Assembly (NCBI GenBank): GCA_021773035.1
Contig: JAJFKU010000017.1
Location: 1-64,000, forward strand
Origin: Woeseiaceae bacterium
Lineage (GTDB): Bacteria; Pseudomonadota; Gammaproteobacteria; Steroidobacterales; Woeseiaceae
Reading direction: 5' to 3'
DNA: 64,000 nucleotides
Position numbers and translations under genes: made by a program. The first letter of the stretch is position 1. Each line of letters opens with the position of its first letter. Shown one piece after another: positions 54,806 to 64,000 of the stretch. A model generated the notes under the pieces. It ran no database searches, was not told the DNA's origin, and worked only from the letters and a program-made list of their open reading frames with translations.

Positions 54806-55966
54806 TCAGGCAGCCGAAGCAACGGCTTTCTTGGCGGCGTCGGTCAGATCCTCGGCGGCGATGATGTCGAGTCCGCTGTTTGCCAGCAGCTCACGACCCT
54901 TGTTTACGTTGGTACCTTCCAGGCGCACGATGACCGGCACGCTGACACCCACATCCTTCACGGCACTGATAATGCCCTCGGCGATCAGGTCGCAGCGCAC
55001 GATACCGCCGAAGATGTTGACGAGGATTGCCGCAACGTTGTCGTTCGAGAGAATCAGCTTAAAGGCCTCGGAGACCCGCTCTGCCGTCGCACCACCACCC
55101 ACATCCAGAAAGTTGGCCGGCTCGCCACCGTGCAGCTTAATCAGGTCCATCGTTGCCATCGCGAGACCCGCACCGTTCACCATGCAGGCGATATTGCCGT
55201 CGAGAGACACGTAGTTGAGGTCGTGCTCGGCCGCCTTGCGTTCCGCCTCGTCTTCCTGGCTCGGGTCGCGCAGCTCGGCTATCGCGGGCTGACGGAACAG
55301 CGCGCTGCCATCGATATTGATCTTGCCGTCAAGGGCAATGACATCGCCGGCTTTATTGGTAATCAGCGGGTTTACCTCGATAAGGCTGGCATCGGTATCG
55401 AGATACAGCTGGTAGAGTTTTTTCAACAGATCGCCAAACTGGCGCATCTGCCGCTTGTCGAGTTCCAGGCCGAAAGCAAGCTGGCGCGCCTGATAGTCCT
55501 GTAAGCCGGCGTCCGGCGATACGCTCACCGAGAAAATCTGCTCCGGTGTTTCTTCGGCGACCTTCTCAATGTCCATGCCGCCCGCTGCGGACGCTATGAA
55601 CGATATGCGGCTCACCTCACGGTCGACCAGCATACTCAGATACAGTTCGCGATCGATCTCGGAACCTTCCTCGACGTACACCACATTGACAGGCAAGCCT
55701 TCCGGACCCGACTGGTGTGTCACCAGCTGAATCCCGAGCATGCCGGCCGCATAGTCGCGAACTTCGTCGAGTGTCCTGGCGAGCTTGACACCGCCCGCCT
55801 TGCCACGACCACCGGCATGAACCTGTGCCTTGACGACCCAGAGATCGCCGCCCAGTTCCTCAGCCGCTTTGACGGCCGCGTCTGCGGACTCGGCCGGTAT
55901 CCCGCGCGGTACAGCAATGCCGTAATCGGCAAACAATCGTTTTGATTGATATTCGTGAAGATTCAT
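54806..55966 (-). CDS. sucC: Succinyl-CoA synthetase, beta subunit
   Basis: A 386-residue ATP-grasp subunit. The start is ATG 55966 ([17 protein letters not shown]), the family-standard start; the open frame continues upstream but without homology. It has [38 protein letters not shown] and [17 protein letters not shown], all typical. Length is near E. coli (388). No sucAB genes are within the window, so sucCD are a separate unit here. Confidence 0.98.
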   Translation of the reverse strand: MNLHEYQSKRLFADYGIAVPRGIPAESADAAVKAAEELGGDLWVVKAQVHAGGRGKAGGVKLARTLDEVRDYAAGMLGIQLVTHQSGPEGLPVNVVYVEEGSEIDRELYLSMLVDREVSRISFIASAAGGMDIEKVAEETPEQIFSVSVSPDAGLQDYQARQLAFGLELDKRQMRQFGDLLKKLYQLYLDTDASLIEVNPLITNKAGDVIALDGKINIDGSALFRQPAIAELRDPSQEDEAERKAAEHDLNYVSLDGNIACMVNGAGLAMATMDLIKLHGGEPANFLDVGGGATAERVSEAFKLILSNDNVAAILVNIFGGIVRCDLIAEGIISAVKDVGVSVPVIVRLEGTNVNKGRELLANSGLDIIAAEDLTDAAKKAVASAA

Positions 55967-56070
55967 TGCTTTTCTTATGTAGGTAGAGGGGTTTCGCGGT
56001 CGCCGCGAAAAAGACGGCGTATTTTGTAGGTTTGCGGGACCGAAGTCCATATTCAGTCTACAATTCGCGC

Positions 56071-57753
56071 ATGACCGAGGCACAGATCGACCCTCCCCTG
56101 AAACGGACCCTCCGCAGCAGCCGGGACGCGCTGATACAAAAGGCAACAGAAGAACCGGACCTGAGCTGGCGGGTACTCGTCACGCTCAATGGCTTTCGGA
56201 TACTGATCTGCGTTGCGCTGCTCGGCCTGTTTTTCGCGAAGTCCGATCCGCGCTTCTTCGGCCATGCGAATCCCACCCTGTACCTGGCAACGGTGGCCGG
56301 CTACCTCGTTTTCGCTGTTTTATCCGCTGTATCGCTACGACAGCGCTGGGTTCCGTACTCCGCCCTTGCTATCGCCTCGATCATCGTCGATATCCTCGCG
56401 ATTGTTTCGATTTTGCATGCCAGCAACGGCGTTTCAAGTGGTATCGGCGGCCTGCTCATCATTTTTGTGGGCGCCGGCAGCCTGGTATTGCCGCCGCGAT
56501 ATCCGACACTGCTGGCTGCCCTTGCGACCTTTGCGATTCTCGGCCAGCAGGCGCTGTCTCAGCTCTCTGGCCTTGCCGCACCGACCAATTACCCGGCTGC
56601 CGGGATTCTGAGTGGCATTATTTTTGCGATGGCCCTCGCCGCACAGCCGCTGGCGCGCCGAATCCAGGCCAGCGAAGCGCTGGCGCGTCAGTTTGGCGTC
56701 GATCTCAAGAACCTGTCCGAACTGAATCAGTACATCGTGCAGCACCTGCGCGAGAGCATCGTCGTCGTCGATGCCAACGACGATGTCAGGCTGATCAACA
56801 GCTCAGCCAATCGCCTGCTGGGTTCCGAGAGCACCGTCGCCGGCACATCGATCGTGGACGCCTTCAAGCCGCTCGGCGAGTACATACAGGACTGGCGCAC
56901 GAAAAACACGATGTCTTCGCACCCGGAGTTCACGCTTATAACAGAAGGCGAAAACGCTCGTATCACCGCGCATCTGGCGCCGCTGGGACGAGACGGCCAA
57001 CGCATCGGTCCTATATTGATCTTTCTGGAAGATGTCAGCCTGATGAACGCCCGGGTACAGCAGTCAAAACTCGCTTCGCTGGGTCGCCTCAGTGCGAGTA
57101 TTGCGCACGAAATCAGAAATCCGGTCGGTGCCATGAGCCATGCGGCACAGCTACTCAGTGAATCTCGGGCCCTGAGCGAGGACGATATTCGCCTCACGGA
57201 GATCATTCAGACGCATTCCAGCCGAGTCAGCCATATCATTGACAATGTGCTGCAACTGTCGAGAAGAGAATCAGGCCAGCCGGAGCTTCTGGAGCTAAAG
57301 CAGTGGCTGGACGATTTCGGCGAAGAGTTCACGAAGACGCTGGAACTGCAGGAAGGCGAATTCACGATTGGCAGAATACCGGCCGAGATCGGAGTACGAA
57401 TGGACCGCAGCCATCTGCGCCAGATCCTGTGGAACCTGTGTGACAACGCCGTCAAGTATGCCAGCGAGACCGGCGGCATACTGGTCGAGGTCCAGGGAGG
57501 GCGTATGCCCGGCCAGGGACGCCCCTATATAGAGGTGCTCGACTGCGGTCTCGGCGTCGACAAAGCAACCGCGGACAAGATATTCGAACCCTTCTTTACG
57601 GCGCGTTCCGGCGGTACCGGACTGGGGCTTTATATATCCCGGGAATTGTGTGAATTGAACCGCGCGACGCTTGTCTACCTTGACCGGCCCGGCGGAGGCA
57701 GTATCTTTCGTATCGTATTTGCCGACCCTGATCGCTGGGATACACAGGATTAA
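56071..57753 (+). CDS. pilS: Sensor histidine kinase PilS
   Basis: A membrane sensor kinase of about 560 residues. The N-terminal third has six transmembrane helices (about 35-205), then comes a PAS-type domain ([26 protein letters not shown] region, shown in part), a HisKA domain with phospho-accepting His346 (SIAHEIRNP) and an HATPase domain ([18 protein letters not shown] and [13 protein letters not shown]). It phosphorylates PilR to control pilA. I choose ATG 56071 (MTEAQID); an upstream ATG at 56032 adds 13 residues. It is divergent from sucC and two bases before pilR. Confidence 0.94.
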   Translation: MTEAQIDPPLKRTLRSSRDALIQKATEEPDLSWRVLVTLNGFRILICVALLGLFFAKSDPRFFGHANPTLYLATVAGYLVFAVLSAVSLRQRWVPYSALAIASIIVDILAIVSILHASNGVSSGIGGLLIIFVGAGSLVLPPRYPTLLAALATFAILGQQALSQLSGLAAPTNYPAAGILSGIIFAMALAAQPLARRIQASEALARQFGVDLKNLSELNQYIVQHLRESIVVVDANDDVRLINSSANRLLGSESTVAGTSIVDAFKPLGEYIQDWRTKNTMSSHPEFTLITEGENARITAHLAPLGRDGQRIGPILIFLEDVSLMNARVQQSKLASLGRLSASIAHEIRNPVGAMSHAAQLLSESRALSEDDIRLTEIIQTHSSRVSHIIDNVLQLSRRESGQPELLELKQWLDDFGEEFTKTLELQEGEFTIGRIPAEIGVRMDRSHLRQILWNLCDNAVKYASETGGILVEVQGGRMPGQGRPYIEVLDCGLGVDKATADKIFEPFFTARSGGTGLGLYISRELCELNRATLVYLDRPGGGSIFRIVFADPDRWDTQD

Positions 57754-57755
57754 TA

Positions 57756-59048
57756 ATGAATCAGCCACTTGCCCTGATCATCGACGACGAGCCGGATATC
57801 TGCGAACTGCTGAGCCTGACTCTGGAGCGCATGGACGTGCGGACCGAAACCGCCGCGGACGTCGCCGGCGCTAAAGCACTGTTGAGTAGCCGGCAGTTCG
57901 ATATCTGTCTGACCGACATGCGGCTGCCCGATGGCGACGGCCTTGAGCTGGTCGAGTGGATGCAAAATCAGGCTCCGGGCGTTCCGGTCGCGGTTATTAC
58001 AGCCCACGGCAACGTCGAAACCGCCGTACAGGCACTGAAGCTTGGAGCCTTCGACTTTGTTTCCAAGCCACTGGATCTCGGCAATCTGCGCAACATTGTC
58101 GAAAACGCGCTGCGAATCAACAGCGCTTCGGATCAGGACTCCCAGCTCCTCGGCGAATCGTCGCGCATGCTGGAGCTGCGCGGCATGATCGAACGGGTAG
58201 CCCGGTCGCAGGCTCCGGTACATATTTCCGGCGAATCCGGCACCGGCAAGGAACTCGTCGCCAGGCTGATTCACGACAGCGGCCCCAGGGCGGGTGGACC
58301 CTTCGTTCCCGTGAACTGCGGTGCCATTCCGGCTGAACTGATGGAAAGCGAGTTTTTCGGCCACCGCAAAGGCAGTTTCACCGGCGCCATCAATGACAAG
58401 GCCGGCCTGCTGCAGTGCGCCGAGGACGGTACGCTGTTTTTGGACGAAATCGCGGATCTGCCGCTTGCCATGCAGGTCAAGCTGCTGCGTGTCATACAGG
58501 AGAAAACGGTGCGGCCGGTGGGTGCGTCCAAGGAAGAACTCGTTGACGTTCGCATACTCTCGGCGACCCACCAGAACCTCTCGGCCATGGTAACGGCCGG
58601 CGAGTTCCGAGAAGACCTTTATTATCGCATCAACGTCATAGAGCTGAACGTCCCGTCGCTGCGCGAACGCGGTGACGACGTTTTGCTGCTGGCCGGGCAT
58701 ATTCTCGAGCGGCTCAACGCCTTAGTCTCTCTTGGAGACGACGCCCGCGACGCGCTGCTCACTTACTCGTTTCCGGGTAATGTTCGGGAGCTTGAGAACA
58801 TGCTCGAACGCGCTGTGACCTTGTGCACCAGCGGCGTCATTCAGCCCTCGGACCTGCATATGCGGGAGTCTGCAGAAAAAGGCGCTACCGTTTCGGGAAA
58901 ACTGGGCGAACAGGTGGAGGATGTGCAGCGCCAGGCGATTGTTGAGGCGCTCGAGAAAACCCGCTATAACAAGACGGCAGCCGCCAAGCTGCTGGGCCTG
59001 TCGTTCAGGCAGTTGAGATACCGCATCAAAAAGCTCGGCATCGACTGA
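57756..59048 (+). CDS. pilR: Sigma-54 response regulator PilR
   Basis: A 430-residue NtrC-type activator. The receiver domain carries the phospho-accepting Asp54 (CLTDMRLPDGDG). The AAA+ domain has Walker A GESGTGKE (159-166) and the sigma-54-contacting loop GSFTGA, where GAFTGA is usual. The C-terminal Fis-type HTH is NKTAAAKLLGLSFRQLRYRIKKLG. It activates pilA transcription. Its stop codon overlaps the first of a phased series of TGACA/TGTCA half-sites that lie upstream of the pilA sigma-54 promoter. Confidence 0.96.
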   Translation: MNQPLALIIDDEPDICELLSLTLERMDVRTETAADVAGAKALLSSRQFDICLTDMRLPDGDGLELVEWMQNQAPGVPVAVITAHGNVETAVQALKLGAFDFVSKPLDLGNLRNIVENALRINSASDQDSQLLGESSRMLELRGMIERVARSQAPVHISGESGTGKELVARLIHDSGPRAGGPFVPVNCGAIPAELMESEFFGHRKGSFTGAINDKAGLLQCAEDGTLFLDEIADLPLAMQVKLLRVIQEKTVRPVGASKEELVDVRILSATHQNLSAMVTAGEFREDLYYRINVIELNVPSLRERGDDVLLLAGHILERLNALVSLGDDARDALLTYSFPGNVRELENMLERAVTLCTSGVIQPSDLHMRESAEKGATVSGKLGEQVEDVQRQAIVEALEKTRYNKTAAAKLLGLSFRQLRYRIKKLGID

Positions 59049-59102
59049 CAATAATTGTCAGTAACTGACAACAAAGTGACAATCCGTACTCGCTCTTTGT
59101 CA
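59046..59102. promoter_or_regulatory. Phased PilR-type binding sites upstream of pilA
   Basis: Five TGACA/TGTCA half-sites lie at 59046, 59056, 59066, 59077 and 59098, spaced 10, 10, 11 and 21 bp, so all face the same side of the helix. The first two form a palindrome (TGACAATAATTGTCA). Known PilR sites in Pseudomonas contain TGTC cores placed upstream of the sigma-54 promoter, as here (about 80-135 bp from the -24 element). Confidence 0.7.
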
Positions 59103-59179
59103 GCTATCGCAGACGCCGCTCATGGTTAAGAAACGAAAAAGCACAATGAAACAAAGAGTTATGCCAACACAGCAAAAAC

Positions 59180-59195
59180 TGGCACGACGCTTGCT
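59180..59195 (+). promoter_or_regulatory. Sigma-54 promoter of pilA
   Basis: TGGCACGACGCTTGCT fits the -24/-12 consensus TGGCACG-N4-TTGCW at every specified position, with correct GG-to-GC spacing. It is 68 bp upstream of the pilA start codon. The preceding gene encodes the cognate sigma-54 activator PilR. Confidence 0.92.
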
Positions 59196-59262
59196 TTATC
59201 TCCCGTACAGGCGATTTCGCCGTTCGTTTTTGAATACTCTCAAAATTCATGGAGATTACGAG

Positions 59263-59706
59263 ATGAAGAAGCAACAGGGTTTTACACTTATCGAACTGAT
59301 GATCGTGGTAGCGATCATCGGCATCCTGGCGGCAATCGCTATTCCGGCTTACTCGGATTACACGATTCGCGCACAGGTCTCTGAAGGCATCACGCTCGCG
59401 GGCGGAGCCAAGGCTGCCGTATCGGAGTTCACGATGGACAGGGGAGTCTTCCCGGCTGATAACGCCACGGCGGGTATCTCTGTGGCGACCAGCATCAGCG
59501 GCAAGTACACAGCATCCGTCACGGTAGCTGGCGGAATAATTACGGTGCAATACGGTGCTGCGGGCACCGATGCGCATCCGAATATCCAGGACGGGCTGCT
59601 ACGGCTGTCTCCGGTAACCAATGCAGGCAGCGTCGAATGGTCTTGCCCCGCTGGTGGTGCCGGTGCCTCTATTGCTGCCAAGTACCGTCCGGCAACCTGC
59701 CGATAA
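59263..59706 (+). CDS. pilA: Type IV major pilin PilA
   Basis: A 147-residue type IVa prepilin. The leader MKKQQG is cut before Phe by PilD, and [24 protein letters not shown] is the assembly helix with Glu5 of the mature protein (shown here in part only as a family signature). The C-terminal pair of Cys (WSCPAG and TCR) would form the D-region disulfide. I choose ATG 59263 because GGAG lies 7 bp upstream; the open frame extends upstream across the sigma-54 promoter and is not coding. It follows pilR and precedes a strong terminator. Confidence 0.95.
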   Translation: MKKQQGFTLIELMIVVAIIGILAAIAIPAYSDYTIRAQVSEGITLAGGAKAAVSEFTMDRGVFPADNATAGISVATSISGKYTASVTVAGGIITVQYGAAGTDAHPNIQDGLLRLSPVTNAGSVEWSCPAGGAGASIAAKYRPATCR

Positions 59707-59757
59707 AGACGGCCCTGTTCGATTGATTTGAATCGTTCAGCCGTAAGAAGATCGACG

Positions 59758-59786
59758 AAAAGCCCCGGTCTTGACCGGGGCTTTTT
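59758..59786 (+). terminator. Intrinsic terminator after pilA
   Basis: AGCCCCGGTC (59761-59770) and GACCGGGGCT (59773-59782) form a 10-bp GC-rich stem with a 2-base loop, extended by A-T pairs and ending in a T run. It separates pilA from the second pilin gene. Confidence 0.9.
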
Positions 59787-59829
59787 CGGTTTTAACGACA
59801 CAGTTCGTAAGCGGGATAAGGAGACAGCC

Positions 59830-60345
59830 ATGCAGACAGGCATTACGGCAAATCAGAAAGGCTTCACGCTGATCGAACTGATGATTGTTGTCGCAATAAT
59901 CGCTATTCTCGCCTCGCTTGCGGTGTCTGCCTACCAGACTTATACGGTGCGTGCGCAGGTCGCCGAAGCTCTCAATATGGCCGCCCACGCAAAGGTACCC
60001 ATCGTCGACGCGTTCAACACCACCGGACGACCACCTGCCGGTCGAGCGGAAGCCGGCATGACAGCCGCACCGACTGACACGCGTGGTCGCTACGTATCGC
60101 AGGTCGATATACTCAATGGCCGCCTCGACGTCATGATGGGCAACGATGCTCATGCCGACGTTATCGGCGATATCATCTCTTTCACCCCTTATCTGATAGC
60201 CGGCGGCGGCATTATCTGGCGCTGTGGGTCAGCAGCGGCGCCTGGCGGCGGCGCTGTCGAACTGACCGATGGGGCGGGGAATTCAGCGGCATACCTGGCG
60301 CCAACCCTTGAAACGCGCTACATGCCATCGGCCTGCCGCCCTTGA
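59830..60345 (+). CDS. Second type IV pilin
   Basis: A 171-residue prepilin with leader [11 protein letters not shown], cleaved before [21 protein letters not shown], with the conserved Glu5. The C-terminal Cys pair (IWRCGS and PSACRP) is kept. The mature body differs greatly from PilA. I choose ATG 59830 because AAGGAGA precedes it. It lies after the pilA terminator and has no sigma-54 promoter of its own that I can see, so it may be expressed by read-through or from a weak promoter. It could be an alternative major pilin or a minor pilin. Confidence 0.9.
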   Translation: MQTGITANQKGFTLIELMIVVAIIAILASLAVSAYQTYTVRAQVAEALNMAAHAKVPIVDAFNTTGRPPAGRAEAGMTAAPTDTRGRYVSQVDILNGRLDVMMGNDAHADVIGDIISFTPYLIAGGGIIWRCGSAAAPGGGAVELTDGAGNSAAYLAPTLETRYMPSACRP

Positions 60346-60508
60346 TGCCGGGCCGCCGAAAATCGCTTCATCGTCGCCCGCACGGGCAATAATCGCCGTT
60401 TTACTTAATCAAATTCCGTAACTGTGAACGACCGCACAAAATCCAGTTGAATCGGGTACTTGGATCGGTGAGACTGTAACGCTGGGATACTAGCGACAGT
60501 TTTGAAAT

Positions 60509-62227
60509 ATGGCGGCAACAGCTTCACAGACCAATCTTGCGGGCCTGCCCCGGCGCATGGTGCAAGACGGTATTATTTCTGAAGTCCAGCTTCAGGAAGC
60601 CTCTGAGGCCGCCAAGAAGGAACGTATTCCGCTGATCGCCTACCTGGTCAACCAGGAACTGGCCGATGCCCGCGCGATAGCCGTCGCAGCATCCCACGAG
60701 TTCGGCGTACCGCTGCTGGATCTGGACGCTGTCGAAATCGATCTCGACGTCATCCGGGCGGTAGACCAGAAACTGATCAACAAGCACCGGGTCCTGCCGC
60801 TCGTAAAACGCGGCCAGCGGATTTTCCTCGGCATCTCCGACCCGACCAATCTGCAGGCAATCGACGACATCAAGTTTGCGACCAGCCTGCGTATCGATCC
60901 GGTGGTCGTCGAACAGGATAAGCTCGAAGAACGTATCAACAAGGCGATCGAGGCCGTGGATACAAGCATGTCCGGGCTCGACGACGACGACTTCGATCTC
61001 GAAAATCTGGACGTCACGGGCGAAGACGATGATCAGGAAGACGATCATCGCGATGACGTCGAGGACGCGCCTGTCGTTCGCTTCGTCAACAAGGTATTAC
61101 TTGACGCGATCAAACGCGGCGCATCTGACGTTCACTTCGAGCCTTACGAGAAGACCTTCCGTGTCCGCACGCGGCTCGATGGCGTTCTTTCGGAAGTTGC
61201 GCAGCCGCCCGTCATATTGTCCAACAAAGTGTGTGCTCGCCTGAAAGTCATGTCCCGTATGGATATAGCCGAGCGACGCGTACCGCAGGATGGCCGCATA
61301 AAAATGCGTCTTTCCAAGAACCGCGCCATCGATTTCCGTGTCAACACCTGCCCCACCTTATTTGGCGAGAAAATCGTACTGCGAATCCTGGACCCGTCCA
61401 GCGCCAAACTCGGCATTGAAGTGCTGGGTTACGACGATCAGCAGCGGGCACTGTACGAGAAACATCTCGCCAAACCCTACGGAATGATTCTTGTCACGGG
61501 GCCCACCGGATCGGGTAAGACCGTCTCGCTCTACACCGGCCTGAACATCCTCAACACGGCGGACCGTAATATCTCAACGGCCGAAGACCCGGCGGAAATC
61601 AACCTTCCCGGTATTAACCAGGTCAACGTAAACCCGAAAGTGGGCCTGACGTTCGCCTCTGCATTGAAAGCTTTCCTGCGCCAGGACCCGGACGTAATCA
61701 TGGTCGGTGAGATTCGCGACCTGGAAACGGCCGAGATCGCCATCAAGGCTGCGCAGACCGGCCACCTGGTGTTGTCCACGCTGCACACCAACGATGCACC
61801 GAAAACACTAACGCGCCTGGTCGATATGGGCGTCAAGCCCTATGCGATCGCCACGTCGGTCAGCCTGATCATTGCGCAGCGCCTGGCAAGACGCCTGTGT
61901 GACAGCTGCAAGGAAGTCATCGACATTCCGAGAGAAGCGCTGGAAAAAGAGGGTTTCTCCGCGGCGGAACTGGACGCCGGCGTTACGATATTTGCGCCCA
62001 AGGGCTGCAAATCCTGCAACGGCGGTTATAAAGGGCGACTTGGTATTTTCCAGGTGATGGAAGTATCGGAGATCATGGGCCGGATAATCATGGAAGGCGG
62101 CAACGCCATTCAGATAGCCGATCAGGCGTACGAGGAAGGGGTTATCGATTTACGACAGGCCGGATTGAACAAAGTCAAGGACGGGGTTACCAGCCTTGAA
62201 GAGGTCAATCGGGTTACCATTGAGTAG
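60509..62227 (+). CDS. pilB: Type IV pilus assembly ATPase PilB
   Basis: A 572-residue GspE/PilB-type hexameric ATPase that powers pilus extension. The N-terminal MshEN domain (about 10-150) is followed by an acidic linker (about 155-185, DDDDFDLENLDVTGEDDDQ), then Walker A GPTGSGKT (about 331-338), the Asp box and Walker B (LRQDPDVIMVGEIRDLETAEIA), a His box (TGHLVLSTLHTNDA) and a four-Cys zinc site (CDSCKE and CKSCNGG). pilC follows by 37 bp. Confidence 0.97.
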   Translation: MAATASQTNLAGLPRRMVQDGIISEVQLQEASEAAKKERIPLIAYLVNQELADARAIAVAASHEFGVPLLDLDAVEIDLDVIRAVDQKLINKHRVLPLVKRGQRIFLGISDPTNLQAIDDIKFATSLRIDPVVVEQDKLEERINKAIEAVDTSMSGLDDDDFDLENLDVTGEDDDQEDDHRDDVEDAPVVRFVNKVLLDAIKRGASDVHFEPYEKTFRVRTRLDGVLSEVAQPPVILSNKVCARLKVMSRMDIAERRVPQDGRIKMRLSKNRAIDFRVNTCPTLFGEKIVLRILDPSSAKLGIEVLGYDDQQRALYEKHLAKPYGMILVTGPTGSGKTVSLYTGLNILNTADRNISTAEDPAEINLPGINQVNVNPKVGLTFASALKAFLRQDPDVIMVGEIRDLETAEIAIKAAQTGHLVLSTLHTNDAPKTLTRLVDMGVKPYAIATSVSLIIAQRLARRLCDSCKEVIDIPREALEKEGFSAAELDAGVTIFAPKGCKSCNGGYKGRLGIFQVMEVSEIMGRIIMEGGNAIQIADQAYEEGVIDLRQAGLNKVKDGVTSLEEVNRVTIE

Positions 62228-62264
62228 GTTTTTGCCCGGAAAACCGGGATAACGGACGAGAAAG

Positions 62265-63485
62265 ATGGCCAATACAGCAGTAGCAGCAAGCACGCCTTTT
62301 TTGTGGGAAGGAACCGACAGAAACGGAAAAAGAATCAAGGGCAAGAGCCTCGCCAACGACGAAGCTCAGGTACGGGCCGACCTGCGCCGCCAGGGCGTGG
62401 TGCCAACGCGCATCAAAAAACAGAGCAAGGGTCTGTTTGCTGGCGGCGGCAAGATAACGACCGGCGACATCTCGATTTTCAGCCGCCAACTCGCCACGAT
62501 GCTGGCCGCCGGTATTCCGCTGGTGCAGGCGTTTGAAATCGTTGGCAGCGGGCACGAAAACGCTGCAATGCAGAAACTCATTCTCGCGATCAAAAGCGAT
62601 GTCGAAGGTGGTAGTTCACTGGCCGAAGCGCTGAGCAAACAACCGCTGTATTTCGACGATTTGTTCGTAAACCTCGTTGAGTCCGGTGAACAGGCAGGTG
62701 CGCTTGAGTCGCTGCTCGACAAGATTGCCACCTACAAGGAAAAAACCGAGGCGATCAAGAAAAAAATCAAGAAGGCGCTGACTTACCCGGCTGCAGTACT
62801 GGTAGTAGCATTCGTCGTGACGACCATTCTTTTGATTTTCGTTATACCCTCGTTTGAAGATCTATTCCGGGGATTCGGCGCCGACCTGCCAACGTTTACG
62901 CGCATGGTTATTGACCTGTCGGCTTTCGTGAGAGCGAAAGGTTTCTATATCGTAGTCATTGTCGGATCGGCGGTCGCAACATTCCTCTACTTCAGGAAGC
63001 GCTCACGGCCAATGCGGCATTTTCTGGACCGCATGATGCTCAAGACGCCGATAATCGGACCCATTCTGCAAAAGGCATCTATCGCGCGATACTCACGAAC
63101 TCTGTCGACGATGTTCGCGGCCGGTGTACCTTTGGTCGAAGCATTGGAATCTGTCGCAGGTGCGACCGGCAACATCGTTTATGAAACCGGCGTACTCCAG
63201 ATGCGCGACGAAGTGGCAACCGGACAACGACTTCAACAGGCGATGGAAAACACCGACCTGTTTCCGAACATGGTTATTCAGATGATCGCCGTCGGCGAAG
63301 AGTCCGGTTCGCTCGACGAAATGTCGGGTAAAGTCGCCGACTTCTACGAAGCCGATGTCGACGACGCCGTCGACAACCTTTCGAGCCTGCTCGAGCCGAT
63401 GATTATGGCGATTCTCGGCGTGCTGGTCGGCGGACTCGTCGTTGCCATGTACCTGCCTATCTTCAAACTGGGCGCGGTTGTTTAA
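62265..63485 (+). CDS. pilC: Type IV pilus inner-membrane platform protein PilC
   Basis: A 406-residue GspF/PilC-family protein. After a short N-terminal domain (about 10-60, WEGTDRNGKRIKGKS), two T2SSF domains follow (about 70-195 and 275-395) with FSRQLATMLAAGIPLVQAFEIV and YSRTLSTMFAAGVPLVEALESVAG. Three transmembrane helices lie near 170-195, 220-240 and 375-400. It forms the platform turned by PilB. pilD follows by about 95 bp. Confidence 0.97.
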   Translation: MANTAVAASTPFLWEGTDRNGKRIKGKSLANDEAQVRADLRRQGVVPTRIKKQSKGLFAGGGKITTGDISIFSRQLATMLAAGIPLVQAFEIVGSGHENAAMQKLILAIKSDVEGGSSLAEALSKQPLYFDDLFVNLVESGEQAGALESLLDKIATYKEKTEAIKKKIKKALTYPAAVLVVAFVVTTILLIFVIPSFEDLFRGFGADLPTFTRMVIDLSAFVRAKGFYIVVIVGSAVATFLYFRKRSRPMRHFLDRMMLKTPIIGPILQKASIARYSRTLSTMFAAGVPLVEALESVAGATGNIVYETGVLQMRDEVATGQRLQQAMENTDLFPNMVIQMIAVGEESGSLDEMSGKVADFYEADVDDAVDNLSSLLEPMIMAILGVLVGGLVVAMYLPIFKLGAVV

Positions 63486-63578
63486 GAGACTTCAGCCCTG
63501 TTTGCAAATCTGCGGCGTTCGGAGGACACTCCGGACGCCGTTTTCGTATGTTGCCAGATCGTCTGACGGAGGCTTCGG

Positions 63579-64000
63579 ATGCTTGAACTGATCAGCGAGT
63601 CGACCCCGCTGTTTATCGTTATTGTGTTCGCTTTCTCGCTGCTCATCGGCAGCTTTCTGAACGTCGTCATTCATCGACTGCCAATAATGATGGAGCGCGA
63701 GTGGCGCGAGCAGGCCGACGAACTTGCTAAATCGCCGCCCGAACAAGAGCTGCCAGAGGGGCGCTTCGACCTCGCCGCACCACGCTCGCGATGCCCGGAA
63801 TGCGGGTCGCTGATTACGGCGTTACAGAACATTCCGGTGCTTAGTTATCTCTTTCTGAGAGGTCGCTGCGCAAATTGCAGAGCCCCGATCTCCGGCCGCT
63901 ACCCGGCCGTAGAGCTGATGACGGCCCTGCTGGCAGCAAGCTGCGCCTGGCACTTTGGCGCCGGCTGGGAGGCGCTTATGGCTATTGTTCTGACCGTCTC
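63579..64000 (+). CDS. pilD: Prepilin peptidase PilD (5' part, cut by window end)
   Basis: The first ~140 residues of a type IV prepilin leader peptidase/N-methyltransferase. An N-terminal membrane helix with the [12 protein letters not shown] signature is followed by a cytoplasmic loop with the two CxxC pairs (RCPECGS and [11 protein letters not shown]) typical of full-length PilD, and [14 protein letters not shown]. The catalytic Asp residues lie beyond the window. It processes the two pilins encoded upstream. Confidence 0.95.
   Translation, partial: MLELISESTPLFIVIVFAFSLLIGSFLNVVIHRLPIMMEREWREQADELAKSPPEQELPEGRFDLAAPRSRCPECGSLITALQNIPVLSYLFLRGRCANCRAPISGRYPAVELMTALLAASCAWHFGAGWEALMAIVLTV

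Noticed and set aside
57750-58700. A 316-codon minus-strand frame
   Set aside because: It is antisense to pilR, which has complete family motifs.

Overview
The window looks like a chromosome segment of a free-living gammaproteobacterium. The order recA-recX-alaS-csrA-tRNA-Ser, the pqiABC, mutS, clpB, bamD and sucCD genes, and a complete type IVa pilus cluster (pilS-pilR-pilA-pilin-pilB-pilC-pilD) fit that class. The TonB receptor next to a TPR-sulfotransferase suggests a marine or sediment lineage. The lineage is inferred from gene content and order only. The first ~45 bases are an almost pure G/T string and look like a ragged contig end.

Layout. (1) 437-3920: a pqiA(split)-pqiB-pqiC operon on the minus strand, an envelope lipid-transport system. 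(2) 4006-29144: a genomic island of about 25 kb. Its right edge is the 3' end of an intact tRNA-Ser(GCU) gene, and its left edge carries a 15-bp direct repeat of that tRNA 3' end. A P4-type integrase with a phased array of short repeats sits just inside the left edge. (2a) 6104-10625 is a nested module: a second tyrosine recombinase, a ParB-like protein and a Dam-type methylase in one tight operon, with a convergent PD-(D/E)xK-like protein. Short direct repeats flank it. This is the best candidate here for a little-described defence or modification system. (2b) 11006-27852 is a catabolic cluster: TPR-sulfotransferase, TonB receptor, alpha/beta hydrolase, IclR regulator, and a long operon. That operon runs from a three-subunit amine/opine-type oxidase through a creatinase-like M24 protein, an amidase, DhaK and DhaL to an MmgE/PrpD protein, with an MFS transporter upstream. 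A 9-bp palindrome, CATATTATG, recurs in three of its promoter regions. (2c) 27853-29129 is decaying DNA holding a broken second copy of the [2Fe-2S] oxidase subunit. (3) 29130-36244: core genes csrA, alaS, recX, recA (with an SOS box), thpR, pncC and a glycosyltransferase. (4) mutS, then a 4.7-kb surface-polysaccharide cassette (epimerase, acyltransferase, FAD oxidoreductase) bracketed by a 29-bp imperfect direct repeat derived from the 3' end of the neighbouring hydrolase gene. (5) 43526-55966: alpha/beta hydrolase, aspS, DUF502, FmdB-type zinc ribbon, clpB, pgeF, rluD, bamD, nadE, sucD, sucC. (6) 56071 to the end: pilS, pilR, pilA with a near-perfect sigma-54 promoter and phased PilR-type sites, a second pilin, pilB, pilC and the start of pilD, which is cut by the window end.

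How the genes work together. The island appears to add a nutrient pathway: TonB uptake, MFS transport, oxidative attack on an amine, two hydrolases and a keto-sugar-type kinase. It also carries its own mobility genes and a methylase/nuclease module. The pilus cluster is self-contained: PilS/PilR activate pilA through sigma-54, PilB and PilC drive assembly, and PilD processes the pilins. The substrate of the catabolic operon cannot be read from sequence alone.
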